Below are positions 51,787-59,426 of a stretch of DNA of 64,000 nucleotides, piece after piece (within the stretch, counting starts at the first letter, position 1; the number at the start of each line of letters is the position of its first letter). Under the pieces are notes generated by a model, which was not told where the DNA came from, did not search any database, and saw nothing but the letters and a program-made list of their open reading frames with translations. Source of the stretch: Hymenobacter taeanensis (lineage in GTDB: Bacteria > Bacteroidota > Bacteroidia > Cytophagales > Hymenobacteraceae); contig NZ_CP053538.1 in assembly GCF_013137895.1 (NCBI RefSeq), forward strand, positions 1,735,501 to 1,799,500, written 5' to 3'. The position numbers and the translations under genes are program-made.

Positions 51787-52620
51787 ATGCCTCAGAACTC
51801 ATTCCCCGCCATTCATGGCCACCGTGGCTGCCGTGGCCTACGCCCCGAAAATACGTTGCCTGCCTTCCGCCATGCCCTTGCCCTGGGCGTAGATGTGCTG
51901 GAGCTCGACGTAGTTGTTTCTGCAGATCGGCAAGTGGTAGTCTCCCACGAGCCGTGGTTTTCCGGTACTATTTGTCGTACTCCGGCGGGGTTACCTATAG
52001 AGTTGGCAACGGAGCGCCAGCACAACCTGTATGAGCTCCCGTACGACGTAATTCGGCAATATGACTGCGGCCTCACGCGCCACCCAGGCTTCCCTGAGCA
52101 GCACTCTGAACGTGCATACAAGCCCCTGCTGAGCGAGGTGTTTCAGGACGCTGAAAGCTATGCAGAATCACTGGGCCGCTCCCCCGTGGGGTACAGCATA
52201 GAAGTGAAAAGCTCAGTCCTTGGTGATGGAGTTTTTCACCCTGCCCCACCTGAGTTTCTTGCTTTGGTTCTGGCTGAGATTTCTGCTGCGGAGGTAGGGG
52301 AGAGGGTTACGCTTTTGAGCTTTGATAAACGCATTCTGCAGGTAGCCCGAGAGCTGTTTCCGCAACTGCCGCTGTGCCTCCTGGTGGAGGATGAGCGCCC
52401 CGCCGAAGAGCACCTGCAGGAGCTTGGTTTTTTACCCACGGTATATGGCATGCACCACCCGTTACTCACTTCACAGTTGGCCAAATTTCTCCGTGACCGA
52501 GGAGTAGCCAGCGTGCCCTGGACCGTGAATGAACTCACCGACATGCACCGCATTCTTACCCTTGAGCCGGCCGGTATAACCACCGACTACCCGGACCGTT
52601 TGCTTGCCTTGCGGCATTAG
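51787..52620 (+). CDS. glycerophosphodiester phosphodiesterase (GDPD)
   Basis: 277 residues, no signal peptide, so probably cytoplasmic (UgpQ-like). The family pattern HRG...ENT is present as HGHRGCRGLRPENTLPAF, with His12 and Arg13, Glu21, Glu39 and Asp41 (LELDVVV), and His54 (VVSHEPW). C-terminal PWTVNELTDMHRIL and GITTDYPDRLLAL close the TIM barrel. Hydrolyses glycerophosphodiesters to glycerol-3-phosphate and an alcohol. The usual insert after the HRG region is present. Start ATG at 51787. Confidence 0.93.
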   Translation: MPQNSFPAIHGHRGCRGLRPENTLPAFRHALALGVDVLELDVVVSADRQVVVSHEPWFSGTICRTPAGLPIELATERQHNLYELPYDVIRQYDCGLTRHPGFPEQHSERAYKPLLSEVFQDAESYAESLGRSPVGYSIEVKSSVLGDGVFHPAPPEFLALVLAEISAAEVGERVTLLSFDKRILQVARELFPQLPLCLLVEDERPAEEHLQELGFLPTVYGMHHPLLTSQLAKFLRDRGVASVPWTVNELTDMHRILTLEPAGITTDYPDRLLALRH

Positions 52621-52730
52621 CTCAGCAGCTAGAACAGGGCACACTCAGTTCTTAGGTCACCCCTGATAAGAACACTACCAAGTTCATAAGGGAGAGCTAC
52701 CACCTGCCCCTTCCTTTACTAAGCCTCTTT

Positions 52731-52769
52731 ACGGCTGAAATGGCTTTTCTGAGCTATTTCAGCCGTTTT
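52731..52769 (+). terminator. rho-independent terminator
   Basis: ACGGCTGAAAT and ATTTCAGCCGT pair over an 17-base loop, followed by TTTCT, 110 bp after the GDPD stop codon. Confidence 0.8.
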
Positions 52770-52779
52770 CTATTGTATC

Positions 52780-53237
52780 TGTTACACCTTCTGTACATGT
52801 TTTTCATTTGTGTATCGTTACATAGTGTTGTATGTAACATGCAATTAATGTATCATTTTTGCATTGTTACAGTGTTACACTTGTATATTGTTACGTAAAG
52901 GTGTTTGGTTGTTTGGAACACTTTTTACATATTTACACTACGAATAGTAACACCCTCCCTGAATGCCAAACCAAGGCGAAATCCTGCAAGAAGCTATTAA
53001 AAACAGCGGTATTTCCATCACTAGGATAGTGGAGGAGCTGGGTATTACACGTCCTACCATATACCGTAAATTCAAAGAAGATACACTTGATTACGCATTT
53101 GTAAAGCGAGTTGGTGATGTAATTGGTCACGATTTTTCTCAGGACTTTACATCGTTACAACAAGCTGCTTTGCCTTTTGTAACATCAGTTGTAACACCGT
53201 TCGCGTCTCACAGTGTATCATCAAAGAGTGTTACACC
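52780..53237. promoter_or_regulatory. cluster of TGTTACA-type sites upstream of and inside a helix-turn-helix gene
   Basis: GTTAC or GTAAC occurs at least 11 times in 460 bp: 52780 (TGTTACACC), 52817, 52833 (as TGTAAC), 52865, 52873 (TGTTACAC), 52889, 52947 (GTAACACC), 53154, 53178, 53190 (TGTAACACC), 53229 (TGTTACACC). The part before the gene is AT-rich and unlike its surroundings. Sites inside the gene read as Val-Thr codons in one frame. They may be operators for the encoded protein. Confidence 0.55.
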
Positions 53238-53349
53238 CCAAACGCCTGAAGTAGACTGCACAAAGCAACTTCTGGCCCTACAGGCTAAGTATATCTCCCT
53301 GCTAGAGGCCTACAATGAACTGCTGTTACGGGTGTATGGTCCTAAGTGA
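52963..53349 (+). CDS. small helix-turn-helix DNA-binding protein
   Basis: 128 residues. Residues 6-60 form a compact helical domain: EILQEAIKNSGISITRIVEE, then LGITRPTIYRKFKEDTLDY, a clear helix-turn-helix of the Cro/C1 or Fis-like kind (SITRIVEELGITRPTIYRKF). The middle (70-100) is Ser/Thr/Val/Pro-rich linker, and the C-terminus (TKQLLALQAKYISLLEAYNE) is a coiled-coil helix, suitable for dimerisation. No known family recognised beyond the HTH. The gene is AT-rich relative to the rest of the window and surrounded by TGTTACA sites; a parS site starts 7 bp after its stop codon. Likely autoregulated, but this is inference. Confidence 0.7.
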   Translation: MPNQGEILQEAIKNSGISITRIVEELGITRPTIYRKFKEDTLDYAFVKRVGDVIGHDFSQDFTSLQQAALPFVTSVVTPFASHSVSSKSVTPQTPEVDCTKQLLALQAKYISLLEAYNELLLRVYGPK

Positions 53350-53355
53350 CAAATT

Positions 53356-53371
53356 TGTTCCACGTGAAACA
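53356..53371. promoter_or_regulatory. parS: parS centromere-like site (ParB binding)
   Basis: TGTTCCACGTGAAACA matches the conserved bacterial parS consensus TGTTnCACGTGAAACA at every fixed position. ParB-CTPase clamps load at such sites to segregate the origin region. It lies in an intergenic gap 24 kb from the candidate oriC; parS sites normally cluster around the origin. Confidence 0.88.
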
Positions 53372-53566
53372 TTTTTGTTCTTATCTAGGTAGCGGCCACG
53401 AAACATTGACAGCTGTAAAGGCTGCTTAGAAGAAGCTACAGTAAGGGTAGGTAACGCCCTGAAAGCGCACAGAGGTAATAGAGCGAGCATAAGAGTCTGC
53501 CCCTCAAATAGAGGTCGGTGACCAGCCCACAGCCAAGCAAAACACCACCCTTTATAAGCAGTAATA

Positions 53567-54130
53567 ATGGCGTCGCAACTGGCCCCTGAATTTCGATCCG
53601 TCTCCTATTCCAGAGTCACGCTCACTGAGCTGATGATACCTTCCTATGCCAACTTTGGGGGTAAGATTCACGGCGGAATTCTTCTCTCCTTAATGGACAA
53701 AGTGGCCTACGCAGCAGCCTCCAAACATGCCGGAAATTACTGCGTGACAGTAAGCGTGGATGGAGTCAATTTCCTGCAGCCAGTAGAGGTGGGCGAGCTG
53801 GTTTCCTTGCTTGCTTCCGTGAACTATGTCGGGCGTACTTCGCTGCTCGTCGGCATCAAAGTAATAGCCGAAGATGTACGTACCGGACTGGTAAAGCATA
53901 CCAACACATCTTACTTCACAATGGTGGCAAAAGACGATGCGGGTAAGCCCACGCTGGTACCAGGCCTACGCCTGGAAAATGAAGAAGACACGAGGCGCTT
54001 TCTAGAAGCCATAAAGCGCCGAGAGTTCAATGCCCAGTACCGGAAAGAGTTTGATAATGCCCGGACCGAACTAGCCGTTGATGGACAATTGCACCTGCTA
54101 CAAGAGGAGCGATGCGAGATTGGGTATTAA
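53567..54130 (+). CDS. acyl-CoA thioesterase, hotdog fold (YciA/ACOT-like)
   Basis: 187 residues. The single hotdog domain has the family pattern ANFGGKIHGGILLSLMDKVAY (catalytic region with Gly-Gly-Lys and Asp), AGNYCVTVSVDGVNFLQPVE and VGRTSLLVGIKVIAEDVRTG. Hydrolyses acyl-CoAs to free acid and CoA in the cytoplasm. The C-terminal 45 residues (ENEEDTRRFLEAIKRREFN) are helical and acidic/basic, a common extension. ATG at 53567; leader contains no clear promoter. Confidence 0.9.
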   Translation: MASQLAPEFRSVSYSRVTLTELMIPSYANFGGKIHGGILLSLMDKVAYAAASKHAGNYCVTVSVDGVNFLQPVEVGELVSLLASVNYVGRTSLLVGIKVIAEDVRTGLVKHTNTSYFTMVAKDDAGKPTLVPGLRLENEEDTRRFLEAIKRREFNAQYRKEFDNARTELAVDGQLHLLQEERCEIGY

Positions 54131-54391
54131 GCTGAGTCTGTCTACTACTTTGCTCAGTCTGGAAGAGGGAATTGGGTAAGGCTATAGCAGGTGAAATGAA
54201 TACTAAGCTGCTACACCAAAAAAGCCAATTGTAGATGCTGAGCTTACCCAGAGAACCGGAACTGCTGTCAAACGCCAAAAGACACCTGGGCAAGCAGCCC
54301 AAAGATATGAGCACGGATATGTGAGCCTATTAAAAAACAGCTAAGTGACCTAACGCGCAGAAAGGCGGAGGAAAGGTTGAGCGAGGCAGGC
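54131..54391. other. intergenic between thioesterase and dciA genes
   Basis: No gene seen; the leftward frame reaching 54314 runs 100 bp into the thioesterase gene antisense and is rich in Ser/Leu without family features. The motif AGGCCTAG lies at its right edge (54388-54395). Confidence 0.45.
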
Positions 54392-54715
54392 CTAGAGGAA
54401 CACTACCTCTTTAATCACTTCCTCACCCACCTCCGCGTTGATGATTTCCAGAACGCGAGTCTTAGCCATAAAGAGCTCATGCTTTAGTGGAGCCGAGGAT
54501 AGACGTACGAAGAGCTTGCCATGACTAACGTATACTTCCTGCGTCTTCATGGCAACGGCCTTGCCCATCACCCGCTCCCAGCTAGCTACCACTACTACCT
54601 CATTGAGCTTTCCCTGAAGCCGGTATGCTTTCAACAAAGCCTTAATACCATCCTTCAGCGGCACTATGTCCGACTGACGGGAATTTTCAGGTGAATAAGG
54701 TTTTTTAAAAGCCAT
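54392..54715 (-). CDS. dciA: DciA-type (DUF721) helicase-loading factor
   Basis: 107 residues from the ATG at 54715 (MAFKKPYSPENSR); a longer frame to 54745 adds ten residues without support. LKDGIKALLKAYRLQGKLNE, VVVASWERVMGKAVAMKT and VSHGKLFVRLSSAPLKHEL are the conserved DUF721 blocks. DciA proteins interact with and load the replicative helicase DnaB. Adjacent to recF on the same strand with a 77 bp gap, the common recF-dciA arrangement near replication genes; dnaA and dnaN are not next to them here. Stop TAG in the motif AGGCCTAG. Confidence 0.88.
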   Translation of the reverse strand: MAFKKPYSPENSRQSDIVPLKDGIKALLKAYRLQGKLNEVVVVASWERVMGKAVAMKTQEVYVSHGKLFVRLSSAPLKHELFMAKTRVLEIINAEVGEEVIKEVVFL

Positions 54716-54792
54716 TTTGGTATAATAACGCGCGAGAAAAAGCAACTAACCTAGGGCCAGCAAGCTCATGACAAAGATAGCCTGAAGGTGGC

Positions 54793-55905
54793 CTACAGTA
54801 GCGTTACCTTACCCGAATCAACACTAAAACGACGGATGTCATCAGAAAGGGAGGAGAGTATTCGGTCGGTGCGTTCGAGATGGGTATCGGTAAGAAAGAT
54901 TTGCCCAAAGGTTTGATTCGCGACAAGCTGCATAAGCCGGGTTATGCGCTTTTCATCTAAGCGGTCAAAAATATCGTCAAGTAGGAGTAAAGGCTTGTGC
55001 TGCTTACGAGCAGCAAGTACTTCAAACTGGGCTAGCTTAAGCGCAATAGCGAACGACTTCTGTTGCCCCTGGGAGCCGTAGCCTTTCACGGCTAGGCCAT
55101 CCATCAGAAAGGTAACATCGTCGCGGTGGGGGCCAAGAGTGGTGCGCTGTAGGGTAATATCCTTGCGCTCCTGAAGGCGGAGGAGCTTAAGAAAATCGGC
55201 ACCGGGAAGCTCACTCTTATAGGTAAGCGTGACTACCTCGCGGGCATCAGCCAGCTGCTCATAATGGCGCTGAAACACGGGCTCAAACTCCTGAAGAAAC
55301 ACCTGCCGGCGCTGAGCTAACTGCTCACCTAATGGGGCCAACTGTTCGTCCAGTACTAATAGGTAGTCGCGGTCGTAGCCACCCTGCCGGTCGGCGGCCA
55401 GCTTAAGGAGGGAGTTGCGCTGCTTAAGAAGGTGCGAGTACTTAATCAGAACTTCCAGGTACTCGTGGTCGAGCTGGGAGATGAGACTATCAAAGTACTT
55501 GCGCCGTTCCTCACTGCCCTGCCGAATGAGGTCAGTATCGTACGGGGAGATAAGTACTACCGGGAAGCGCCCAATGTGGTCAGATATTCTATCGTAAGCC
55601 TGCTTGTCGTGCAGCACTGATTTCTTCTGACTGGTGCGCAGGCTGCACTGAATAATCTCGCCCTTGTCATCAGCTGAAAGTTTAAAACGGCCTCTCACCA
55701 CAAAGAACTCTTCTCCTTGTTTTATGCTTTGTGCATCAGAAGATGTGAAGGCACTTTTAGTAAGCGATAGGTAATGGATGGCATCCAGCAGGTTAGTCTT
55801 GCCACTACCATTATCGCCTACAAAGCAATTGATGTGAGGGGAGAGTAAAAGGTTTGCCTCGTCGTAGTTCTTGAAGAACAATAAATGCAGGTTTTCTAGA
55901 ATCAT
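54793..55905 (-). CDS. recF: DNA replication and repair protein RecF
   Basis: 370 residues. Walker A GDNGSGKT at 30-37 in CFVGDNGSGKTNLLDAIHYL, the ABC-type signature GSQGQQKSFAIALK, and Walker B LLLDDIFDRLD, then the D-loop region; all typical SMC-like RecF. Binds gaps with RecO and RecR and helps load RecA. Leftward, upstream of dciA and divergent from the PDH gene (66 bp gap). Located 26 kb from the candidate oriC. Confidence 0.96.
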   Translation of the reverse strand: MILENLHLLFFKNYDEANLLLSPHINCFVGDNGSGKTNLLDAIHYLSLTKSAFTSSDAQSIKQGEEFFVVRGRFKLSADDKGEIIQCSLRTSQKKSVLHDKQAYDRISDHIGRFPVVLISPYDTDLIRQGSEERRKYFDSLISQLDHEYLEVLIKYSHLLKQRNSLLKLAADRQGGYDRDYLLVLDEQLAPLGEQLAQRRQVFLQEFEPVFQRHYEQLADAREVVTLTYKSELPGADFLKLLRLQERKDITLQRTTLGPHRDDVTFLMDGLAVKGYGSQGQQKSFAIALKLAQFEVLAARKQHKPLLLLDDIFDRLDEKRITRLMQLVANQTFGQIFLTDTHLERTDRILSSLSDDIRRFSVDSGKVTLL

Positions 55906-55934
55906 GCGCGGTTCGGAATTGCAATCCTTTTACG

Positions 55935-55942
55935 TACTTTCG
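55935..55942 (+). promoter_or_regulatory. possible Bacteroidota -7 box (TACTTTCG)
   Basis: One base from TAnnTTTG, 30 bp before the pdhA ATG, in the 66 bp gap to recF. -33 unclear. Confidence 0.4.
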
Positions 55943-55971
55943 CATCCCAAACGCGAACAACCGAGAGCAAG

Positions 55972-57141
55972 ATGGCGGAGACGAAAGTAAAGGCTGCCTC
56001 CAAGGCTTCCAATTCGACGAAAAAATCGTCGACCCCTAAAGCTGCATCCTCTAAGGACACCAAAACGGTGAAGCAGCCCGATTCGGTATTGCCCCCAGCG
56101 AATGCTGAGGCAAAAGCCGCAACCGGCGCCCCCAAGGCTACCACGCCGGCTACCCCTGAGTTTCCGAAGGAGACTTACCTGCAGTGGTATGAGCAAATGC
56201 AGCTCATGCGCAAATTCGAAGAGAAGGCAGGTCAGCTCTACGGTCAGCAAAAGATCAAGGGCTTCTGCCACCTCTACATTGGCCAGGAGGCCTGCGTAGC
56301 GGGTGCCGTATCGGCCCTGACCAAAGATGACAAGTGGATTACGGCTTACCGTGACCACGCACATCCGCTGGCCCTGGGTACTTCTCCTAACGCTATTATG
56401 GCGGAGTTGTTTGCGAAAGCTACCGGTTGCTCAAAAGGCAAGGGTGGCTCTATGCACATCTTTGACAAAAACGTAAACTTCATCGGCGGCCACGGTATTG
56501 TGGGCGGCCAGGTTCCGCTGGGAGCTGGTATTGCCTTCGCTGAGAAGTACAACAAGACCGGCAACCTCTGCATTTGCTACATGGGTGATGGCGCCGTGCG
56601 TCAGGGTGCCCTGCACGAGGCTTTCAACATGGCTATGCTATGGAAGCTGCCCGTGATCTTCGTAGTAGAGAACAACGGTTACGCAATGGGTACCTCAGTG
56701 CAGCGTTCTTCCAACGTAACGGAACTCTACACCATGGGTGAGAGCTACGACATGCCATCGGAGCCAGTGAATGCCATGAACGTTGAGGACGTGCACAATG
56801 CTGTAGCTCGCGCTGCGGAGCGTGCTCGCGCTGGCGAAGGCCCTACGTTCTTGGAGTTCAAAACCTACCGCTACAAAGGCCACTCCATGAGTGACCCCGC
56901 TAAGTACCGCACCAAAGAGGAGCTGGAAGATTATCGTTCCCGCGACTCCATCGAGTCAGTACGCCACACCATCCTAACCAATAATATGGCTACGGAAGAG
57001 GAGCTGGCTGCTATCGATGAGAACATTAAAGCCCAGGTTCAGGAGTCAGTGGAGTTTGCAGAAACTTCCCCTTACCCTACCGCCGACGAGCTGTACAAAG
57101 ACGTGTACGTGCAGCAGGACTATCCTTACATCCGCGACTAG
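55972..57141 (+). CDS. pdhA: pyruvate dehydrogenase E1 component, alpha subunit
   Basis: 389 residues. The first 65 residues are a Lys/Ala/Ser/Pro-rich disordered extension (KVKAASKASNSTKKSSTPKA). The catalytic domain starts QMQLMRKFEEKAGQLYGQQK and carries GGHGIVGGQVPLGAGIAFA, the thiamine-diphosphate motif GDGAVRQG (residues about 205-212) ending in ENNGYAMG, and the phosphorylation-loop-like RYKGHSMSDPAKYR. It pairs with an E1 beta subunit not encoded in the window to decarboxylate pyruvate. The TPR protein gene follows by 49 bp. The charged N-extension may bind the complex core. Confidence 0.94.
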   Translation: MAETKVKAASKASNSTKKSSTPKAASSKDTKTVKQPDSVLPPANAEAKAATGAPKATTPATPEFPKETYLQWYEQMQLMRKFEEKAGQLYGQQKIKGFCHLYIGQEACVAGAVSALTKDDKWITAYRDHAHPLALGTSPNAIMAELFAKATGCSKGKGGSMHIFDKNVNFIGGHGIVGGQVPLGAGIAFAEKYNKTGNLCICYMGDGAVRQGALHEAFNMAMLWKLPVIFVVENNGYAMGTSVQRSSNVTELYTMGESYDMPSEPVNAMNVEDVHNAVARAAERARAGEGPTFLEFKTYRYKGHSMSDPAKYRTKEELEDYRSRDSIESVRHTILTNNMATEEELAAIDENIKAQVQESVEFAETSPYPTADELYKDVYVQQDYPYIRD

Positions 57142-57190
57142 TCAGCGGAAACTAACCAGCCTCACGTAGCTGCCTTTTTGAGCTAAACCC

Positions 57191-57964
57191 ATGTCGAAGA
57201 TTCCTTTTACGGGCAAGAGTCCCCAGGCTCGCCAGCAGCAGCAAGTAGTGTCCTCGGACCCCTTGCAGCCGGCCGAAGCCTATAACCCGGAGCATCCGCT
57301 CCTGGAAGACCCAGACGCGCTGGCTATTCGCCTGGCTGAGTCAGAGGACTTCCTGCGTCGTAATAAGAATGTATTGCTGGGCTTGGCTGCTGTGGTAATA
57401 CTAGCCGTTGCGGGTGCCTTTGGGTACTACCTGTGGCGCTCATCTCAGGATGAAAAAGGGCAGGCTGCCATGTTCCGGGCTGTTAGCTATTGGGAGGCCG
57501 ACTCACTGCAGAAGGCAATGAAAGGCGACGGCCGCAACTTGGGGCTGGAGCGCGTAGCTTCAGAGTACAGTGGTACGGCGGCAGGTAACCTAGCTAACTT
57601 CTACGCGGGCGTAGGTGCTCTCAAGGAAGGCAAGTACCAGCAAGCAGTAGATTACCTGGAGGACTTCAGTTCCGATGATTTGCTGGTGCAGGCTCGGGCA
57701 TACGCCCTGCTCGGGGATGCTCACTTGGAGCTCAACCAGCCGAAGGAAGCCGCCGACTTCTATAGCAAAGCTGCTAACCACAATGCCAACGAGTACTTCT
57801 CGCCCGGCTACCTGCTGAAAGAGGCCATGGCCCGTGAGTTAACGAAGGACTACACCGGTGCGGTGACAGCTTACGACAAGATCTTAACTGACTACCCCAC
57901 TGCTGCTGAAGCCAGCGAGGCAAAGCAATACAAAGCACGTGATGAGGCTATGGCTGGTAACTAG
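57191..57964 (+). CDS. single-pass TPR membrane protein (YfgM-like)
   Basis: 257 residues. A cytoplasmic N-terminal part of about 60 residues (KIPFTGKSPQARQQQQVVSS) leads into a helix (VLLGLAAVVILAVAGAFGYY) and then periplasmic TPR-like helical pairs (GKYQQAVDYLEDF, PKEAADFYSKAANHN, KDYTGAVTAYDKILTDYP). The architecture resembles YfgM/TPR tethers of Bacteroidota; partner and role unknown. Cotranscription with pdhA is likely by spacing (49 bp) but functional link unclear. Confidence 0.8.
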   Translation: MSKIPFTGKSPQARQQQQVVSSDPLQPAEAYNPEHPLLEDPDALAIRLAESEDFLRRNKNVLLGLAAVVILAVAGAFGYYLWRSSQDEKGQAAMFRAVSYWEADSLQKAMKGDGRNLGLERVASEYSGTAAGNLANFYAGVGALKEGKYQQAVDYLEDFSSDDLLVQARAYALLGDAHLELNQPKEAADFYSKAANHNANEYFSPGYLLKEAMARELTKDYTGAVTAYDKILTDYPTAAEASEAKQYKARDEAMAGN

Positions 57965-57984
57965 CTGTACCTCCTCATCAGGAA

Positions 57985-58016
57985 CAGAAAAGGTGGCCTA
58001 GGCCACCTTTTCTGTT
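57985..58016. terminator. perfect 32 bp palindromic terminator with TGGCCTAGGCCA core
   Basis: ACAGAAAAGGTGGCCT and AGGCCACCTTTTCTGT are exact reverse complements with no spacer; the centre is the palindrome TGGCCTAGGCCA. It follows the TPR gene and can act both ways. Confidence 0.85.
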
Positions 58017-58134
58017 TATAAATAGCCTTCAAAAAAACAAAGCGAAGCTAAAATAGTAGGTAGGCAAACTACTACATACCTCCGGCGCACTGCTATACGC
58101 GCTAGGCCACCTCGTACCAAATACCAAAAACCAC

Positions 58135-58611
58135 ATGGCAACCGCACTAAAAAATCTCAGCGACTACACCTCCGATAACTTCATTGATATTTCTGACAAG
58201 CGCTTTGGATTAGTAGTAGCCGAGTGGAACCGCGAAATAACCGACACCTTAGCGCGCGGGGCGTATGAAACGCTACTTAAGCACGGAGCCAAGCCCGAGA
58301 ATATCTTCCGCAATACGGTACCTGGCAGCTTTGAGCTTACCCTAGGAGCGCAACTGCTAGCCCAGCACGAGGAAATAGATGCGGTAATCTGTTTAGGTGT
58401 AGTAATCAAAGGGGAAACCAAGCACGATGATTATATCTGCCATGCTGTGGCCAGTGGCATCACTAACGTAGGACTGAAGTTTAACAAGCCCGTGATATTT
58501 GGATTAGTGACTACCAACACGTTAGAGCAGGCCTGGGACCGGGCAGGCGGAAAGCACGGCAACAAGGGGGTAGAAGGAGCAGTTGCCGCCATCCACATGC
58601 TCGGTTTTTAA
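58135..58611 (+). CDS. ribH: 6,7-dimethyl-8-ribityllumazine synthase
   Basis: 158 residues. The family motifs are clear: RFGLVVAEWNREITDTL (start region), VPGSFELTLGAQLLA (substrate phosphate region), GVVIKGETKHDDYI (catalytic His97) and NKGVEGAVAAIHML. Last-but-one step of riboflavin synthesis, condensing 5-amino-ribityl-uracil with 3,4-dihydroxybutanone phosphate; assembles as pentamers or 60-mers. CTAGGCCA lies 26 bp before the gene. ATG at 58135. Confidence 0.96.
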   Translation: MATALKNLSDYTSDNFIDISDKRFGLVVAEWNREITDTLARGAYETLLKHGAKPENIFRNTVPGSFELTLGAQLLAQHEEIDAVICLGVVIKGETKHDDYICHAVASGITNVGLKFNKPVIFGLVTTNTLEQAWDRAGGKHGNKGVEGAVAAIHMLGF

Positions 58612-58705
58612 GAGCTATTGCAGATAAGCAAACTGGCTTAGCTAAAGAAACTGGTGTCAGCTAGGCTAATCAAGCTGAAGTATAGCTCAATAAGCTACAA
58701 AACCG

Positions 58706-58713
58706 TAGCTTTG
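58706..58713 (+). promoter_or_regulatory. Bacteroidota -7 box (TAGCTTTG)
   Basis: Exact TAnnTTTG match in the 278 bp gap between ribH and the DksA-like gene; leader about 170 nt. -33 unclear. Confidence 0.42.
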
Positions 58714-58889
58714 CGGCCAGAAATACTGCGCCGGAAGCCACTGCGAAACCTGGTAATCCTACAGCCTCAGAAAATCCTAAACTAATTTTCTGAGCATACT
58801 GTTGGGATGCATAACGAGTTGAGTTGCTCTCTAGCAGTAGTAGCTGCCAACTTTTTTTAATATCCCCCCCTTAATCTCCCTGCACCAAC

Positions 58890-59273
58890 ATGAGTGACGA
58901 ATCCCTACGCTATTCCAGGGAAGAACTGGCCGAGTTTGAGCAAATCATTCAGGATAAGCTCACGGCTGCCCGCAAGGAAGTAGCGTTTATCAAAGAAACG
59001 CTGAGCCGCAAAAACGATTCAGGTACCGATAACACTGCTTCTTCCTCGAAAGTATTAGAAGATGGTGCGGATACAGCTGAGAAAGAAAGCCTGAACCAGC
59101 TGGCCTCGCGTCAGATGAAGTTCATCCAGCAGCTGGAAAATGCCTTGGTGCGCATCAAGAATGGTACCTATGGGGTTTGCATCGGTACTGGTAAACTGAT
59201 TCCCAAAGAACGCCTGCGCGCTGTGCCCCACACGCAGCACTCAATTGAGGCTAAAATGGCCCGTCGCGACTAA
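58890..59273 (+). CDS. TraR/DksA-type transcription regulator with degenerate zinc finger
   Basis: 127 residues. N-terminal helices (REELAEFEQIIQDKLTAARK and KESLNQLASRQMKFIQQLEN) form the DksA-type coiled coil, and the C-terminal part reads TYGVCIGTGKLIPKERLRAV then HTQHSIEAK, the DksA zinc-finger region. Only one Cys (YGVC) is left where C4-type proteins have four, a state I recall for Bacteroidota homologues. Such proteins bind the RNA polymerase secondary channel and adjust rRNA and stress-gene transcription with ppGpp. Single gene with its own promoter box. Confidence 0.85.
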   Translation: MSDESLRYSREELAEFEQIIQDKLTAARKEVAFIKETLSRKNDSGTDNTASSSKVLEDGADTAEKESLNQLASRQMKFIQQLENALVRIKNGTYGVCIGTGKLIPKERLRAVPHTQHSIEAKMARRD

Positions 59274-59426
59274 ACCCGCGATAGATGATATTTCTGCCCG
59301 GACCCACGGCCGGGGCTCTTGCCAGAGCCGCGCCGCTGGTCCGGGCACTGTTTTCTGCCGCCTGTGGTTTCCATGGTTCGGCAGCATTAATTGAATTTTC
59401 ACTCGTACCGTAGCGATACGGAACAC

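Noticed and set aside
54027..54314. Minus-strand frame of 95 codons
   Set aside because: It runs into the thioesterase gene antisense and has a Ser/Leu-rich composition without family similarity.
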